Positions 41,357-50,056 of a stretch of DNA of 64,000 nt are shown one piece after another. The number at the start of each line of letters is the position of its first letter. The first letter of the stretch is position 1. Below the pieces are notes generated by a model, which was not told where the DNA came from, searched no databases, and worked only from the letters and a program-made list of their open reading frames with translations. The translations under genes were made by a program, and so were the position numbers. The DNA is from Flavobacteriales bacterium (GTDB lineage Bacteria; Bacteroidota; Bacteroidia; Flavobacteriales_D; Crocinitomicaceae), in the NCBI GenBank assembly GCA_947475095.1, contig CANJLG010000010.1, positions 29,204 through 93,203 on the forward strand, written 5' to 3'.

Positions 41357-44172
41357 AGATAGAAAAAATTGAATCGGGACAAATATCTATTTTCGGAGCG
41401 AAAGAGCATAACCTAAAAAACATAGACTTAAAAATCCCTAGAAATCAGTTGACAGTTTTCACAGGTTTAAGTGGTAGTGGTAAATCTTCTCTTGCTTTCG
41501 ATACCCTTTTTGCTGAAGGGCAACGGCGATATATCGAAACGTTTTCTTCGTATGTTCGTCAGTTTATCGGTAACTTAGAAAGACCCGAAGTAGATAAAAT
41601 TGAAGGCTTAAGTCCGGTTATTGCCATCGAACAGAAAACTGTTTCACGCTCGCCTCGATCAACCGTTGGAACAATTACGGAGCTCTATGATTTCTTTAGA
41701 CTCCTATATGCAAGGGCGTCAACAGCTTATTCTCTTCATAGTGGGGAAAAAATGGTTAACTATTCAGAGGAAGAAATTACTGAAATTATTCTCACAACCT
41801 ACGCTGGAAGAAAAGTTGCCTTATTAGCACCAAAAGTTAGAGGTCGTAAAGGTCATTACAGAGAACTATTTGAGCAGATCCTGAGAATCGGCTATACAAA
41901 AGTTAGGGTCGATGGCGAAGTTAAAGATATCACCAAAGGCATGCGCCTAGATCGCTATAAAAATCATGATATTGAGATGGTTATTGATCGAATCGTTGTT
42001 GAACAAAAAGATAGAAAACGCCTAAATGACGCTGTTCAGATCTGCCTAAAACATGGCGATGCGAACATGATGGTACTCGACATGGAAACGAATAAAAGTC
42101 ACTATTTTAGTCGCTCTCTGATGTGTCCAACCAGCGGAATTAGTTATCCTGAACCGGAGCCCAATTTATTTTCTTTTAATTCTCCATACGGAGCTTGTCA
42201 AGTTTGCAGTGGATTAGGAGATGTAAGCGTTGCATCAATGGAAAAAATCATCCCCGATCCATCAAAATCAATACGAAAGGGTGGATTAGCTCCTCTAGGG
42301 GAATACAAAAAAAGCTGGATTTTTGATAAAATTGAGGAACTTGTTATTGCCAACGGATATAATATCGCTACACCGCTTGCAGAATATGATGAAGAGCTTG
42401 TGAAATTGATTTTGTATGGCAATGAAGATATGGAGCTAATAAGTGGTGATAATACCGCTCGATTTGAAGGAATTATCAACTTTATTTCTAGACATGCTGA
42501 CGATAGTACTGCTGGTATACAGAGATGGGCACAAGGTTTTATGAATAAAAAAACATGTGATTCTTGCTCAGGTTACCGACTTAGAAAAGAAGCGCTACAT
42601 TTTAAAATTGGACAGCTACACATTGGACAAATTTCCAATATGGATTTAAGTGAATTATCAAAATGGCTAACAGAAATTGAAAGTCACTTGACCAACGATC
42701 AATCCATTATTGCCTATGAAATCATTAAAGAAATTCGTTCTCGCTTACACTTTATCTTAGAGGTTGGACTTGAGTACCTCACATTAAATCGCTCTTCCAA
42801 AGGTCTTTCCGGTGGTGAAGCGCAACGCATACGCCTTGCCACGCAAATTGGAACTGAATTGATCAACGTTTTATACATTCTCGATGAACCATCCATTGGA
42901 TTGCACCAGCGCGACAATCAAAAACTAATTGCATCCTTAAAGAAACTTAGGGATGCTGGCAACACGGTATTGGTGGTGGAACACGATAGAGAAATGATGG
43001 AGGAAGCTGACTTTGTGGTAGATATTGGTCCAGGCGCAGGGATTTATGGGGGAGAAATTATGTATGCTGGCAATTATGCAGGATTATTAAAAACCGGAAG
43101 CTTAACGGCAGCCTACTTGAATGGGGATAAAAAAATTAGCATGCCTAGTCAACGCCGAAAAGGAAATGGAAAAAAAATAAGCTTGAAAAAAGCTAGTGGC
43201 CATAACCTGAAAAATGTTGATCTAACCTTACCTTTAGGAACATTCACTTGCATAACAGGCGTATCTGGAAGCGGAAAATCCTCCTTGATTAGCCATACCC
43301 TTTATCCCATTTTGCTAAAACACATTTACAAAGGCGTGCGTGAACCGCTTCCCTATAAAAGTATCGAAGGACTTGAGCACATTGATAAAGTAATTGATAT
43401 TGACCAAAGTCCAATTGGCAGAACACCTCGTTCAAATCCGGTAACCTACACTAAAGTATTTGATGAAATACGAAGTTTGTTTGCGTCCTTGCCAGAAGCA
43501 CAAATTAGAGGATACAAACCAGGGCGATTTTCTTTCAATGTTGCTGGAGGGAAATGCGAAACCTGCAACGGTGGAGGAATGCGCTTAATTGAGATGAATT
43601 TTTTGCCCGATGTTTATGTGAAGTGTGAAACCTGTAATGGCCAACGCTACAACAAAGAAACCATCGAAATAAAATACAAAGGGAAATCAATTGCGGATGT
43701 ATTAAACATGAACATCTCCGAAGCGGTAGTATTTTTTGAACAACTGCCAAAAATTTATCGTGTTTTAGAAACCTTGAATAGCGTGGGACTAGGATATGTA
43801 ACACTTGGACAGTCATCCACTACCCTTTCGGGAGGCGAAGCACAACGCATAAAATTAGCAAGCGAATTAACGAAGAAAGGGACTGGTAAAACAATTTATT
43901 TACTCGACGAACCTTCAACAGGATTGCATTTTGAAGACATTGAATTACTCTTGACTGTTTTGCAACGATTAGTTGATGAAGGAAATACCGTAGTCGTGAT
44001 TGAACATAATCTTGATATCATTAAAACAGCCGATTATATTATTGATTTAGGTCCGGAAGGCGGCAAGGGTGGCGGTAAAATTTGCTGCATGGGAACACCC
44101 GAAGAACTTGTCAAACTGCATGCCCTAAGCTCATACACCGCTAAGTATTTGAAGCAAGAAATGATGAAATAA
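41353..44172 (+). CDS. uvrA: excinuclease ABC subunit A
   Basis: The 939-residue DNA-damage sensor of nucleotide excision repair has two ABC ATPase modules. The first Walker A is GLSGSGKSSLAFDTLFAEGQRRY near residue 32 and the second GVSGSGKSSLI near 637; both LSGGEAQRI signatures are present. The second zinc module (CETCNGGG and CETCNGQRY) is intact. The first reads CPTSG (Cys258-Ser261) where CxxC is usual, with the partner pair CQVCSG kept; I recall such changes in other Bacteroidota. Translation is coupled to the transglycosylase gene by an ATGA overlap. Confidence 0.97.
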   Translation: MKIEKIESGQISIFGAKEHNLKNIDLKIPRNQLTVFTGLSGSGKSSLAFDTLFAEGQRRYIETFSSYVRQFIGNLERPEVDKIEGLSPVIAIEQKTVSRSPRSTVGTITELYDFFRLLYARASTAYSLHSGEKMVNYSEEEITEIILTTYAGRKVALLAPKVRGRKGHYRELFEQILRIGYTKVRVDGEVKDITKGMRLDRYKNHDIEMVIDRIVVEQKDRKRLNDAVQICLKHGDANMMVLDMETNKSHYFSRSLMCPTSGISYPEPEPNLFSFNSPYGACQVCSGLGDVSVASMEKIIPDPSKSIRKGGLAPLGEYKKSWIFDKIEELVIANGYNIATPLAEYDEELVKLILYGNEDMELISGDNTARFEGIINFISRHADDSTAGIQRWAQGFMNKKTCDSCSGYRLRKEALHFKIGQLHIGQISNMDLSELSKWLTEIESHLTNDQSIIAYEIIKEIRSRLHFILEVGLEYLTLNRSSKGLSGGEAQRIRLATQIGTELINVLYILDEPSIGLHQRDNQKLIASLKKLRDAGNTVLVVEHDREMMEEADFVVDIGPGAGIYGGEIMYAGNYAGLLKTGSLTAAYLNGDKKISMPSQRRKGNGKKISLKKASGHNLKNVDLTLPLGTFTCITGVSGSGKSSLISHTLYPILLKHIYKGVREPLPYKSIEGLEHIDKVIDIDQSPIGRTPRSNPVTYTKVFDEIRSLFASLPEAQIRGYKPGRFSFNVAGGKCETCNGGGMRLIEMNFLPDVYVKCETCNGQRYNKETIEIKYKGKSIADVLNMNISEAVVFFEQLPKIYRVLETLNSVGLGYVTLGQSSTTLSGGEAQRIKLASELTKKGTGKTIYLLDEPSTGLHFEDIELLLTVLQRLVDEGNTVVVIEHNLDIIKTADYIIDLGPEGGKGGGKICCMGTPEELVKLHALSSYTAKYLKQEMMK

Positions 44173-44263
44173 AAAATTATTTCGTTAAAACTCAAAATTG
44201 TTTAAGCTTAGATTGAAAATTGAATTAATTTTACAATCTATTAAAAAAATAAACTCAAATACA

Positions 44264-44584
44264 ATGGCAGTAGAAATAACAGATTCAAATTTTGATGAGT
44301 TGGTAATGAATTCAACTCAACCCGTAGTCGTAGATTTTTGGGCGGAATGGTGTGGCCCATGTAGATTAATTGGACCTGTAATAGAAGAACTTTCCAAAGA
44401 ATACGAAGGAAGAGCCATTGTAGGAAAAGTGGATGTAGACGCTAATTCAGAAGTTTCTGCAAAATTTAATGTTAGAAGTATCCCAACCGTTTTGTTTATA
44501 CAAAATGGAGTTGTCGTAGATAAATCTGTAGGTGCTGTTCCAAAAGCGACTCTTGCTGAAAAGCTAAACGCCCTATTGTCATAA
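44264..44584 (+). CDS. trxA: thioredoxin
   Basis: The 106-residue protein is a classic thioredoxin: VVDFWAEWCGPCRLIGPVIEEL with the redox pair CGPC (about residues 31-34), VDVDANSEVSAKFNVRSIPTVLFI with the cis-proline, and the final helix. It reduces protein disulfides in the cytoplasm. The frame is open 66 bases upstream, but the ATG at 44264 gives the standard N-terminus. It stands alone between uvrA and a strong terminator. Confidence 0.96.
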   Translation: MAVEITDSNFDELVMNSTQPVVVDFWAEWCGPCRLIGPVIEELSKEYEGRAIVGKVDVDANSEVSAKFNVRSIPTVLFIQNGVVVDKSVGAVPKATLAEKLNALLS

Positions 44585-44591
44585 CCTATTG

Positions 44592-44615
44592 AGCCGCTAA
44601 GCGGCTTTTTTTTTT
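44592..44615 (+). terminator. terminator after trxA
   Basis: AGCCGC (44592-44597), a TAA loop and GCGGCT (44601-44606) are followed by a run of ten T, 8 bases past the trxA stop. Confidence 0.85.
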
Positions 44616-44625
44616 AAAACTCAGC

Positions 44626-45327
44626 ATGGATAATTTTTTTCGCAGGTTAAAAATTTATGGAATTGGTTTTGGAATTGGTTTAATTTGCGTCTTTTTATTT
44701 TTTCGTAATAGAGGATGCAATTGGCTTCCGGAAAACAGAGTGAGATCATCTTTCATTGAACGCGTAATTGTTGTGCATGAAGAAGAAATGCCTGCTTTTA
44801 AAGCGCTTGCTTTGAATGAAAAACAACTTAACGATTTGATACAAAATTCATCTATTTCCTTTTCAGAAAGTAAAAAGAAAGGAGAACCTAAAGCCTATCA
44901 ATTAACAGGGACCTTACCCAACGGTAAATCTCTCCGTTTCATTTTAACTCTTCCTGACCGAAGTGTTATTAGCGAAATGAAGATCAATCCTACTACAACT
45001 GAAAAAGTTAAAAATTCAATTACAGGAAAAGGTTACCCAGTCTTGTTTCCAAACAATAAAGAACTTTTCGATTTGGGAACTGATAAAAATATCCTGACAA
45101 AACTAAGCTCCGTTGGAATAGTGAAAAGCGAGCAATTGTTAAAAATGATCAAAGAAATTGGCTACATCGATTATTCAAAATCAACATTTAATAGTGAAAA
45201 ATCATCACATTGCTGGGTTATCGAAAAACCGTCTGCTGCCTTTTCAATGCAAACAACTTGGTACAAAGATAAAATCACCCTTAAATCAGTTGAAATAGCT
45301 AATTCAGAAGAAATTCCAAGCAACTAA
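44626..45327 (+). CDS. membrane-anchored hypothetical protein
   Basis: The 233-residue product has one N-terminal hydrophobic segment (about residues 9-27) following a basic start, so most of it is probably periplasmic. The rest is a mixed alpha/beta region with no motif I recognise (ENRVRSSFIERVIV, YQLTGTLPNGKSLRFILTLP, HCWVIEKPSAAFSMQTTWY). The start RGCNWLPENRV after the membrane segment recalls a type of small Bacteroidota membrane protein often annotated with DUF4258, but I cannot confirm that. It is 10 bases past the trxA terminator, so it likely has its own promoter or depends on read-through. Confidence 0.6.
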   Translation: MDNFFRRLKIYGIGFGIGLICVFLFFRNRGCNWLPENRVRSSFIERVIVVHEEEMPAFKALALNEKQLNDLIQNSSISFSESKKKGEPKAYQLTGTLPNGKSLRFILTLPDRSVISEMKINPTTTEKVKNSITGKGYPVLFPNNKELFDLGTDKNILTKLSSVGIVKSEQLLKMIKEIGYIDYSKSTFNSEKSSHCWVIEKPSAAFSMQTTWYKDKITLKSVEIANSEEIPSN

Positions 45328-45386
45328 TCACCTTATCATGTTAATAAATTAATCACCTTAAGGAAGGCTGTCAAGCATTATATAAT

Positions 45387-45394
45387 TATATTTG
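45387..45394 (+). promoter_or_regulatory. lpxD -7 element (predicts leaderless mRNA)
   Basis: TATATTTG matches the TAnnTTTG consensus and ends 4 bases before the lpxD ATG at 45399, so transcription should start at or next to the start codon. A -33 TTG at the right distance is not seen. Confidence 0.5.
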
Positions 45395-45398
45395 AGGT

Positions 45399-46445
45399 AT
45401 GGAATTTTCGGCCGAACAAATCGCAGAGATCCTCAAGGGGAAAATAATTGGTGAACCAACAATTACGGTTAATGGTTTAGCAAAAATTGAAGAAGGTCGA
45501 ACAGGTACCCTTTCCTTCTTATCGAATCCCAAATACGAAAACTATATTTACACTACAGCATCTAGTATTTGTATTGTTAACGACTCCTTTATACCAAGTA
45601 AACCACTTCCCAAAACGCTTACCTTAATTAAAGTGGAAGATGCCTATGCTTGTTTTGCTAAACTCTTAGAAGTATATAGTAACTTAAGCAAAAAGCAAGC
45701 TGTAATTGAACAACCGACATTCGTAGATGAAAGCGCAAAAGTTGGTACTGGCGTTTACTTAGGAGCCTTTACTTATGTTGGAAAAAATGTAGAAATTGGC
45801 GAAAACTGTAGCATATACCCTAACACATACCTTGGTGACAACGTAAAAATTGGGAGGCAAACAACCCTCTATTCAGGTGTAAGTATCTATGACGCTTGTA
45901 CAATTGGTGAAAATTGCATACTTCATGCAGGTGTTGTTGTTGGATCTGATGGATTCGGTTTTGCACCTGATGAGCATGGCGTTTATCAAAAAATACCTCA
46001 AATCGGAAACGTAATCATTGAAGACAATGTGGAGATTGGAGCAAATTCTACCATCGACAGGGCCACTATGGGCTCGACCATTATTCGTAAAGGTGTCAAA
46101 ATAGATAATCTATGTCAAGTAGCACACAATGTAGAAATTGGTGAAAATACAGCCATGGCAGCCCAAGTTGGTATTGCAGGTTCGGCAAAAATTGGAAAGC
46201 GAGTAATGATTGGCGGTCAAGCTGGAATTAGTGGCCATCTTGAAATTGCTGATGAAACAAAAATTGTTGCGCAATCCGGTGTTCCTTCCAGTGTTAAGAA
46301 AGCCATAACCTTAATGGGCTCACCTAGCTTTCCAATAGATGACTTTAAACGGTCTTTTATTGGCTTTAGAAAACTGCCTCAACTGATGAATAGAATTAGT
46401 GAATTAGAGGCGAAATTGGAAGCCCTTACGTCAAAAAATAAATAG
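45399..46445 (+). CDS. lpxD: UDP-3-O-acylglucosamine N-acyltransferase
   Basis: The 348-residue enzyme adds the second 3-hydroxyacyl chain in lipid A synthesis. The N-terminal uridine-binding domain (about residues 1-95, with [19 protein letters not shown]) is followed by a left-handed beta-helix of hexapeptide repeats ([27 protein letters not shown] and on). The catalytic His region is [25 protein letters not shown], and the protein ends in a short helix. It is the first gene of lpxD-lpxC/fabZ-lpxA with 1-base gaps, so the three acylation and deacetylation steps are made together. Confidence 0.96.
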   Translation: MEFSAEQIAEILKGKIIGEPTITVNGLAKIEEGRTGTLSFLSNPKYENYIYTTASSICIVNDSFIPSKPLPKTLTLIKVEDAYACFAKLLEVYSNLSKKQAVIEQPTFVDESAKVGTGVYLGAFTYVGKNVEIGENCSIYPNTYLGDNVKIGRQTTLYSGVSIYDACTIGENCILHAGVVVGSDGFGFAPDEHGVYQKIPQIGNVIIEDNVEIGANSTIDRATMGSTIIRKGVKIDNLCQVAHNVEIGENTAMAAQVGIAGSAKIGKRVMIGGQAGISGHLEIADETKIVAQSGVPSSVKKAITLMGSPSFPIDDFKRSFIGFRKLPQLMNRISELEAKLEALTSKNK

Positions 46446-46446
46446 C

Positions 46447-47847
46447 ATGATAGAAAAACAATGCACCTTACTTTCTCCCGTAATTTTCAAAGGCATAGGC
46501 CTACATTCAGGGGAATTAGTTAGCATGGAAATTTGCCCTGCACCAGGAAATCATGGGTATGTATTTCAACGAGTTGATTTACCGGGAGAACCGACAATTA
46601 AAGCAGATGTTGATTTAGTTGTTGCAACTGATAGAGGCACGACCTTAGCTTCAAATGGCGCAAAAGTATTTACCACCGAACATATATTAGCCGCTTTATG
46701 TGGCTGTCAAATTGATAACGCACTAATTAAATTAAATGCCCCAGAAGTTCCAATTATGGACGGAAGTTCTAAATTGTTTGTGGAAGGATTTTTAGCTACA
46801 GGTAAATTAGAACAAGATGAAGAACGTGAATATTTTGAATTGGAAGAAAATATACCTTGGGAAGATCTCGATAAAGGACTTGAATTTTTAGCCATTCCAG
46901 ATAAAAATTATCGAGTAACCGTTATGGTTGATTACAACTCTCCAGTACTCGGAACCCAACATGCTAGCATGTATCACATTGGTGAATTCAATACTGAAAT
47001 TGCTCCTTGTAGAACCTTTGTCTTTTTAAGGGAGCTAGAGTATTTAGCAAGCAATAACTTGATAAAAGGAGGAGATTTAGATAATGCCATTGTCTTGGTC
47101 GATAAAATGGATATTGATCAAACTGAACTTGATCGTCTAGCTAAGCTGCTTGGAAAAGAAGAATTAAAAATATCGATACAAGGGCTAGGTGTTTTAAACA
47201 GCATTAAACTTCAGTATGAAAATGAACCTGCAAGACATAAATTATTGGATATTGTGGGTGATTTAGCATTAGTTGGCAAGCCGATAAAAGCGCATATTCT
47301 AGCGGCTAGACCTGGTCATGCTGGCAATGTTCGCTTTGCTAAAGTGTTGAAAGACCAAATTAAAAAACAACAAACAAAAGCTAGATTCTTTGATCTAAGC
47401 TTACCTCCCTTGTATGACATCGTGGCAATTGAAAAAATGCTGCCGCACCGATTTCCTTTTTTAATGGTTGATAAAATCATGTCGATTAATGATACAACCA
47501 TAATTGGGGTTAAAAATATCACCATGAATGAACCCATTTTTACGGGTCATTTTCCTGGAAATCCAGTTTTTCCTGGTGTACTTCAGATTGAGGCAATGGC
47601 ACAAACTGGAGGTATTTTTGCCCTTAGCAAAGTAGAAGATCCGCATTTATATACAACTTATTTCATGAAAATAGATAAGGTGAAATTTAAGCAGAAGGTC
47701 GTTCCAGGTGATACTCTTGTGTTTGAGCTGAATCTTATGTCACCTATTCGAAGAGGATTGGTTGAAATGAAAGGCTTAGCCTATGTAAATGGAGAGGTAG
47801 TTATGGAAGCTGAAATGCTCGCTCTTGTTACCAAAGACAAAGAATAA
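46447..47847 (+). CDS. lpxC/fabZ: LpxC/FabZ fusion: UDP-acyl-GlcNAc deacetylase and hydroxyacyl-ACP dehydratase
   Basis: The 466-residue protein joins two enzymes. Residues 1 to about 310 are LpxC, the committed zinc deacetylase of lipid A synthesis: GIGLHSGE, VFTTEHILAALCGCQIDNALI (zinc His), APEVPIMDGSS and HKLLDIVGDLALVG (zinc His and Asp). Residues about 320-466 are FabZ: MLPHRFPFLMVDKI and the hot-dog active site FTGHFPGNPVFPGVLQIEAMAQ. The fusion is standard in Bacteroidota and places the competing users of hydroxyacyl-ACP on one chain. It begins 1 base after lpxD. Confidence 0.97.
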   Translation: MIEKQCTLLSPVIFKGIGLHSGELVSMEICPAPGNHGYVFQRVDLPGEPTIKADVDLVVATDRGTTLASNGAKVFTTEHILAALCGCQIDNALIKLNAPEVPIMDGSSKLFVEGFLATGKLEQDEEREYFELEENIPWEDLDKGLEFLAIPDKNYRVTVMVDYNSPVLGTQHASMYHIGEFNTEIAPCRTFVFLRELEYLASNNLIKGGDLDNAIVLVDKMDIDQTELDRLAKLLGKEELKISIQGLGVLNSIKLQYENEPARHKLLDIVGDLALVGKPIKAHILAARPGHAGNVRFAKVLKDQIKKQQTKARFFDLSLPPLYDIVAIEKMLPHRFPFLMVDKIMSINDTTIIGVKNITMNEPIFTGHFPGNPVFPGVLQIEAMAQTGGIFALSKVEDPHLYTTYFMKIDKVKFKQKVVPGDTLVFELNLMSPIRRGLVEMKGLAYVNGEVVMEAEMLALVTKDKE

Positions 47848-48624
47848 ATGAAAAGTCCACTCGCAGTTATTTCACCAAATGCTCAATTGCACGATAGCGT
47901 TGAAGTTGGTCCGTTTACCACAATACAAGATAATGTGATTATCGGTGAAGGAACGAAAATACACTCCAATGTTTCAATCTATTCAGGGACTAAAATAGGT
48001 AGTTATTGCGAAATTTTTCCAGGTGCCGTCATTGGTGTGATTCCCCAAGACCTCAAATTTGAAGGTGAAGACACCACCGTTGAGATTGGAAATAATACTG
48101 TTATTCGAGAATGTGTTACGATTCATAGGGCCACTAAAGATAAATGGAAGACTAGCATCGGAAATAATTGCTTGCTTATGACCTACGTTCATGTTGCACA
48201 CGATTGCCAAATTGGGAACAATGTTATTCTCGCAAGTTATACTGGATTATCAGGACACGTTACTATTGATGATTTTGCTATTCTAGAAGGAAAAGTTGCT
48301 GCACAGCAATTTGTACATATCGGTCGCCATGCTTTTATTGGCGGAGCGTCCTTGATCCGAAAAGACGTACCCCCGTTTATTAAAGCAGCTCGTGAACCCT
48401 TGACCTTTGCAGGTGTTAATTCTGTTGGGCTGCGTCGAAGAGGATTCACTGATGAAGAAGTTCGAAGCATTGAAGATATATACAGAATAATTTATATTCA
48501 AAATAGTAATATTTCCAAAGCCTTACAACTCATAAAAGATACGGTTGCTGACTCTATTTTGCGAAATGAAATCATTGATTTCATCGAAAAATCTGATAAA
48601 GGCGTAATACGTGGTATGATTTAA
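47848..48624 (+). CDS. lpxA: acyl-ACP--UDP-N-acetylglucosamine O-acyltransferase
   Basis: The 258-residue enzyme does the first step of lipid A synthesis. The beta-helix of hexapeptide repeats starts at residue 5 (ISPNAQLHDSVEVGPFTTIQDNVIIGEG). The catalytic His lies in YVHVAHDCQIGNNVILA, and GGASLIRKDVPPFIKAAREPLTFAGVNSVGLRRRGF leads to the C-terminal helical domain. Length is normal. It directly abuts the lpxC/fabZ stop and is followed 1 base later by the rRNA methyltransferase gene. Confidence 0.96.
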   Translation: MKSPLAVISPNAQLHDSVEVGPFTTIQDNVIIGEGTKIHSNVSIYSGTKIGSYCEIFPGAVIGVIPQDLKFEGEDTTVEIGNNTVIRECVTIHRATKDKWKTSIGNNCLLMTYVHVAHDCQIGNNVILASYTGLSGHVTIDDFAILEGKVAAQQFVHIGRHAFIGGASLIRKDVPPFIKAAREPLTFAGVNSVGLRRRGFTDEEVRSIEDIYRIIYIQNSNISKALQLIKDTVADSILRNEIIDFIEKSDKGVIRGMI

Positions 48625-48625
48625 C

Positions 48626-50056
48626 ATGTTTAGTAAGGGGGAAATTGTTGAGTTACTTATTACCGCATACGGATTCGGCGGAAGGGGTATTGCTAAGGTG
48701 CCTATTGAAGATTCTCATTTCGTAGTTTTCATTGATAATACATTCCCAGGGCAACTTGTACGCGCGAAAATTGATGTTAAACGTAAAAATCACGCGGAAG
48801 GAAAACTACTTGAGGTTCTTACCCGATCTGTCGATGAAAAAGTATCAGATTTTCAAGAAATTTCTGGAGGCCCGTATATTTACGTGCCGCCTCAGCTTCA
48901 AGAAAAAGTAAAAGAAGCTGCTACACTTGATACCTTTTCTCGAATTTCTGGGTGTAAAAATATACATGAAAAATACGATGGATTTATCGCTTCTCCCCAC
49001 CACTACTTTTATAGAAATAAAATGGAATACAGTTTTTCTTCCATCGAGCATTGTGTGTTAACAGGAGAAGAAAAAGACGACGCATTTGCACTTGGGTTTA
49101 AACGTAGAGGCACTTGGTGGAAAGTAGAAAGCCTAAATAAACCCAGCGGATTATTCGATGAAGAATGGGAAAGTAAGTTAATTAACATCCGAGAATTTCT
49201 TCATAAAACCAACTTGCCAGCTTGGCATCCTCCGAAAAAAGAAGGGTTTTTTAGGCATATTGTGATTCGGAAATCGTTTCAATCTAATCTATTGTTGGTC
49301 AACCTTGTAAGCTCATCAATTGGCTTAAATAAATTTGATCGCAAGGCTTTTGTTGCTTTTATCATTTCTCAATTTGGGGATAGAATAGCAGGAATACAGC
49401 ATACCATTAATGACAATGTCGCTGATCGTGCAAAGATGGAAAATGGTGAAACAAAACTGCTCTACGGAAAAGCCGTCATTGAAGAGACCATCAACCACCT
49501 TCGATTTGAAATAAGTATGGAGAGTTTTTTTCAAACCAATCCCCTTTGTGCTGAATTACTCTATAAGCGAGCCATTGATTATTTAGGCTTGGAAGACATA
49601 AGCTCAAATAGTGTCGTGTTGGATTTATTCTGTGGAACAGGAACGATTGCCCAACTTATCGCAAAACGAAACCAATCACTCACCATTTTAGGCGTGGACA
49701 TTGTAGAAGAAGCCATTAAAGATGCTCGACGAAATGCTGCCATTAATGGCTTACATTCTATCCAATTTATCCCCTTAGATGTGGGGAAATTCTTAAAGGA
49801 ACATCCCGATTTAGAAGGAAAAATTGCCGCCTTAATTTTAGATCCTCCAAGAGCAGGAATAGCGCCTAAAACCTTACAAAAAGTAATTAATTTAGGCGCA
49901 AAAGTAATCGTGTATATTTCCTGCAATCCATCGACTCAAGCACGTGATGCCTCTTTACTCATCGATGCTGGATATAGCATTGAAAATTATAGCTTAGTAG
50001 ACCAATTTCCGCATACAGGACATATTGAATCAATCGCTAAATTCGTGAAAAAATGA
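48626..50056 (+). CDS. rlmD: RlmD/RumA-like 23S rRNA (uracil-5-)-methyltransferase lacking the Fe-S cysteines
   Basis: The 476-residue protein has an N-terminal TRAM domain (about residues 1-65, AYGFGGRGIAKV), a central RNA-binding part, and a SAM methyltransferase domain: FFQTNPLCAELLY, VLDLFCGTGTIAQLIAKR, GVDIVEEAIKDARRNAAINGL, ILDPPRAGI. The catalytic cysteine is C433 in VYISCNPST. In RlmD an iron-sulfur cluster is held by a C-x-G-G-C cluster after TRAM; here residues 78-90 read EISGGPYIYVPPQ, with no such cysteines. Activity probably remains but RNA recognition may differ. The target uracil is thus uncertain. Confidence 0.82.
   Translation: MFSKGEIVELLITAYGFGGRGIAKVPIEDSHFVVFIDNTFPGQLVRAKIDVKRKNHAEGKLLEVLTRSVDEKVSDFQEISGGPYIYVPPQLQEKVKEAATLDTFSRISGCKNIHEKYDGFIASPHHYFYRNKMEYSFSSIEHCVLTGEEKDDAFALGFKRRGTWWKVESLNKPSGLFDEEWESKLINIREFLHKTNLPAWHPPKKEGFFRHIVIRKSFQSNLLLVNLVSSSIGLNKFDRKAFVAFIISQFGDRIAGIQHTINDNVADRAKMENGETKLLYGKAVIEETINHLRFEISMESFFQTNPLCAELLYKRAIDYLGLEDISSNSVVLDLFCGTGTIAQLIAKRNQSLTILGVDIVEEAIKDARRNAAINGLHSIQFIPLDVGKFLKEHPDLEGKIAALILDPPRAGIAPKTLQKVINLGAKVIVYISCNPSTQARDASLLIDAGYSIENYSLVDQFPHTGHIESIAKFVKK

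Noticed and set aside
41640..41655. parS-like sequence TGTTTCACGCTCG within uvrA
   Set aside because: Only one half of the parS palindrome is present and the other arm is not complementary, so ParB binding is not supported.
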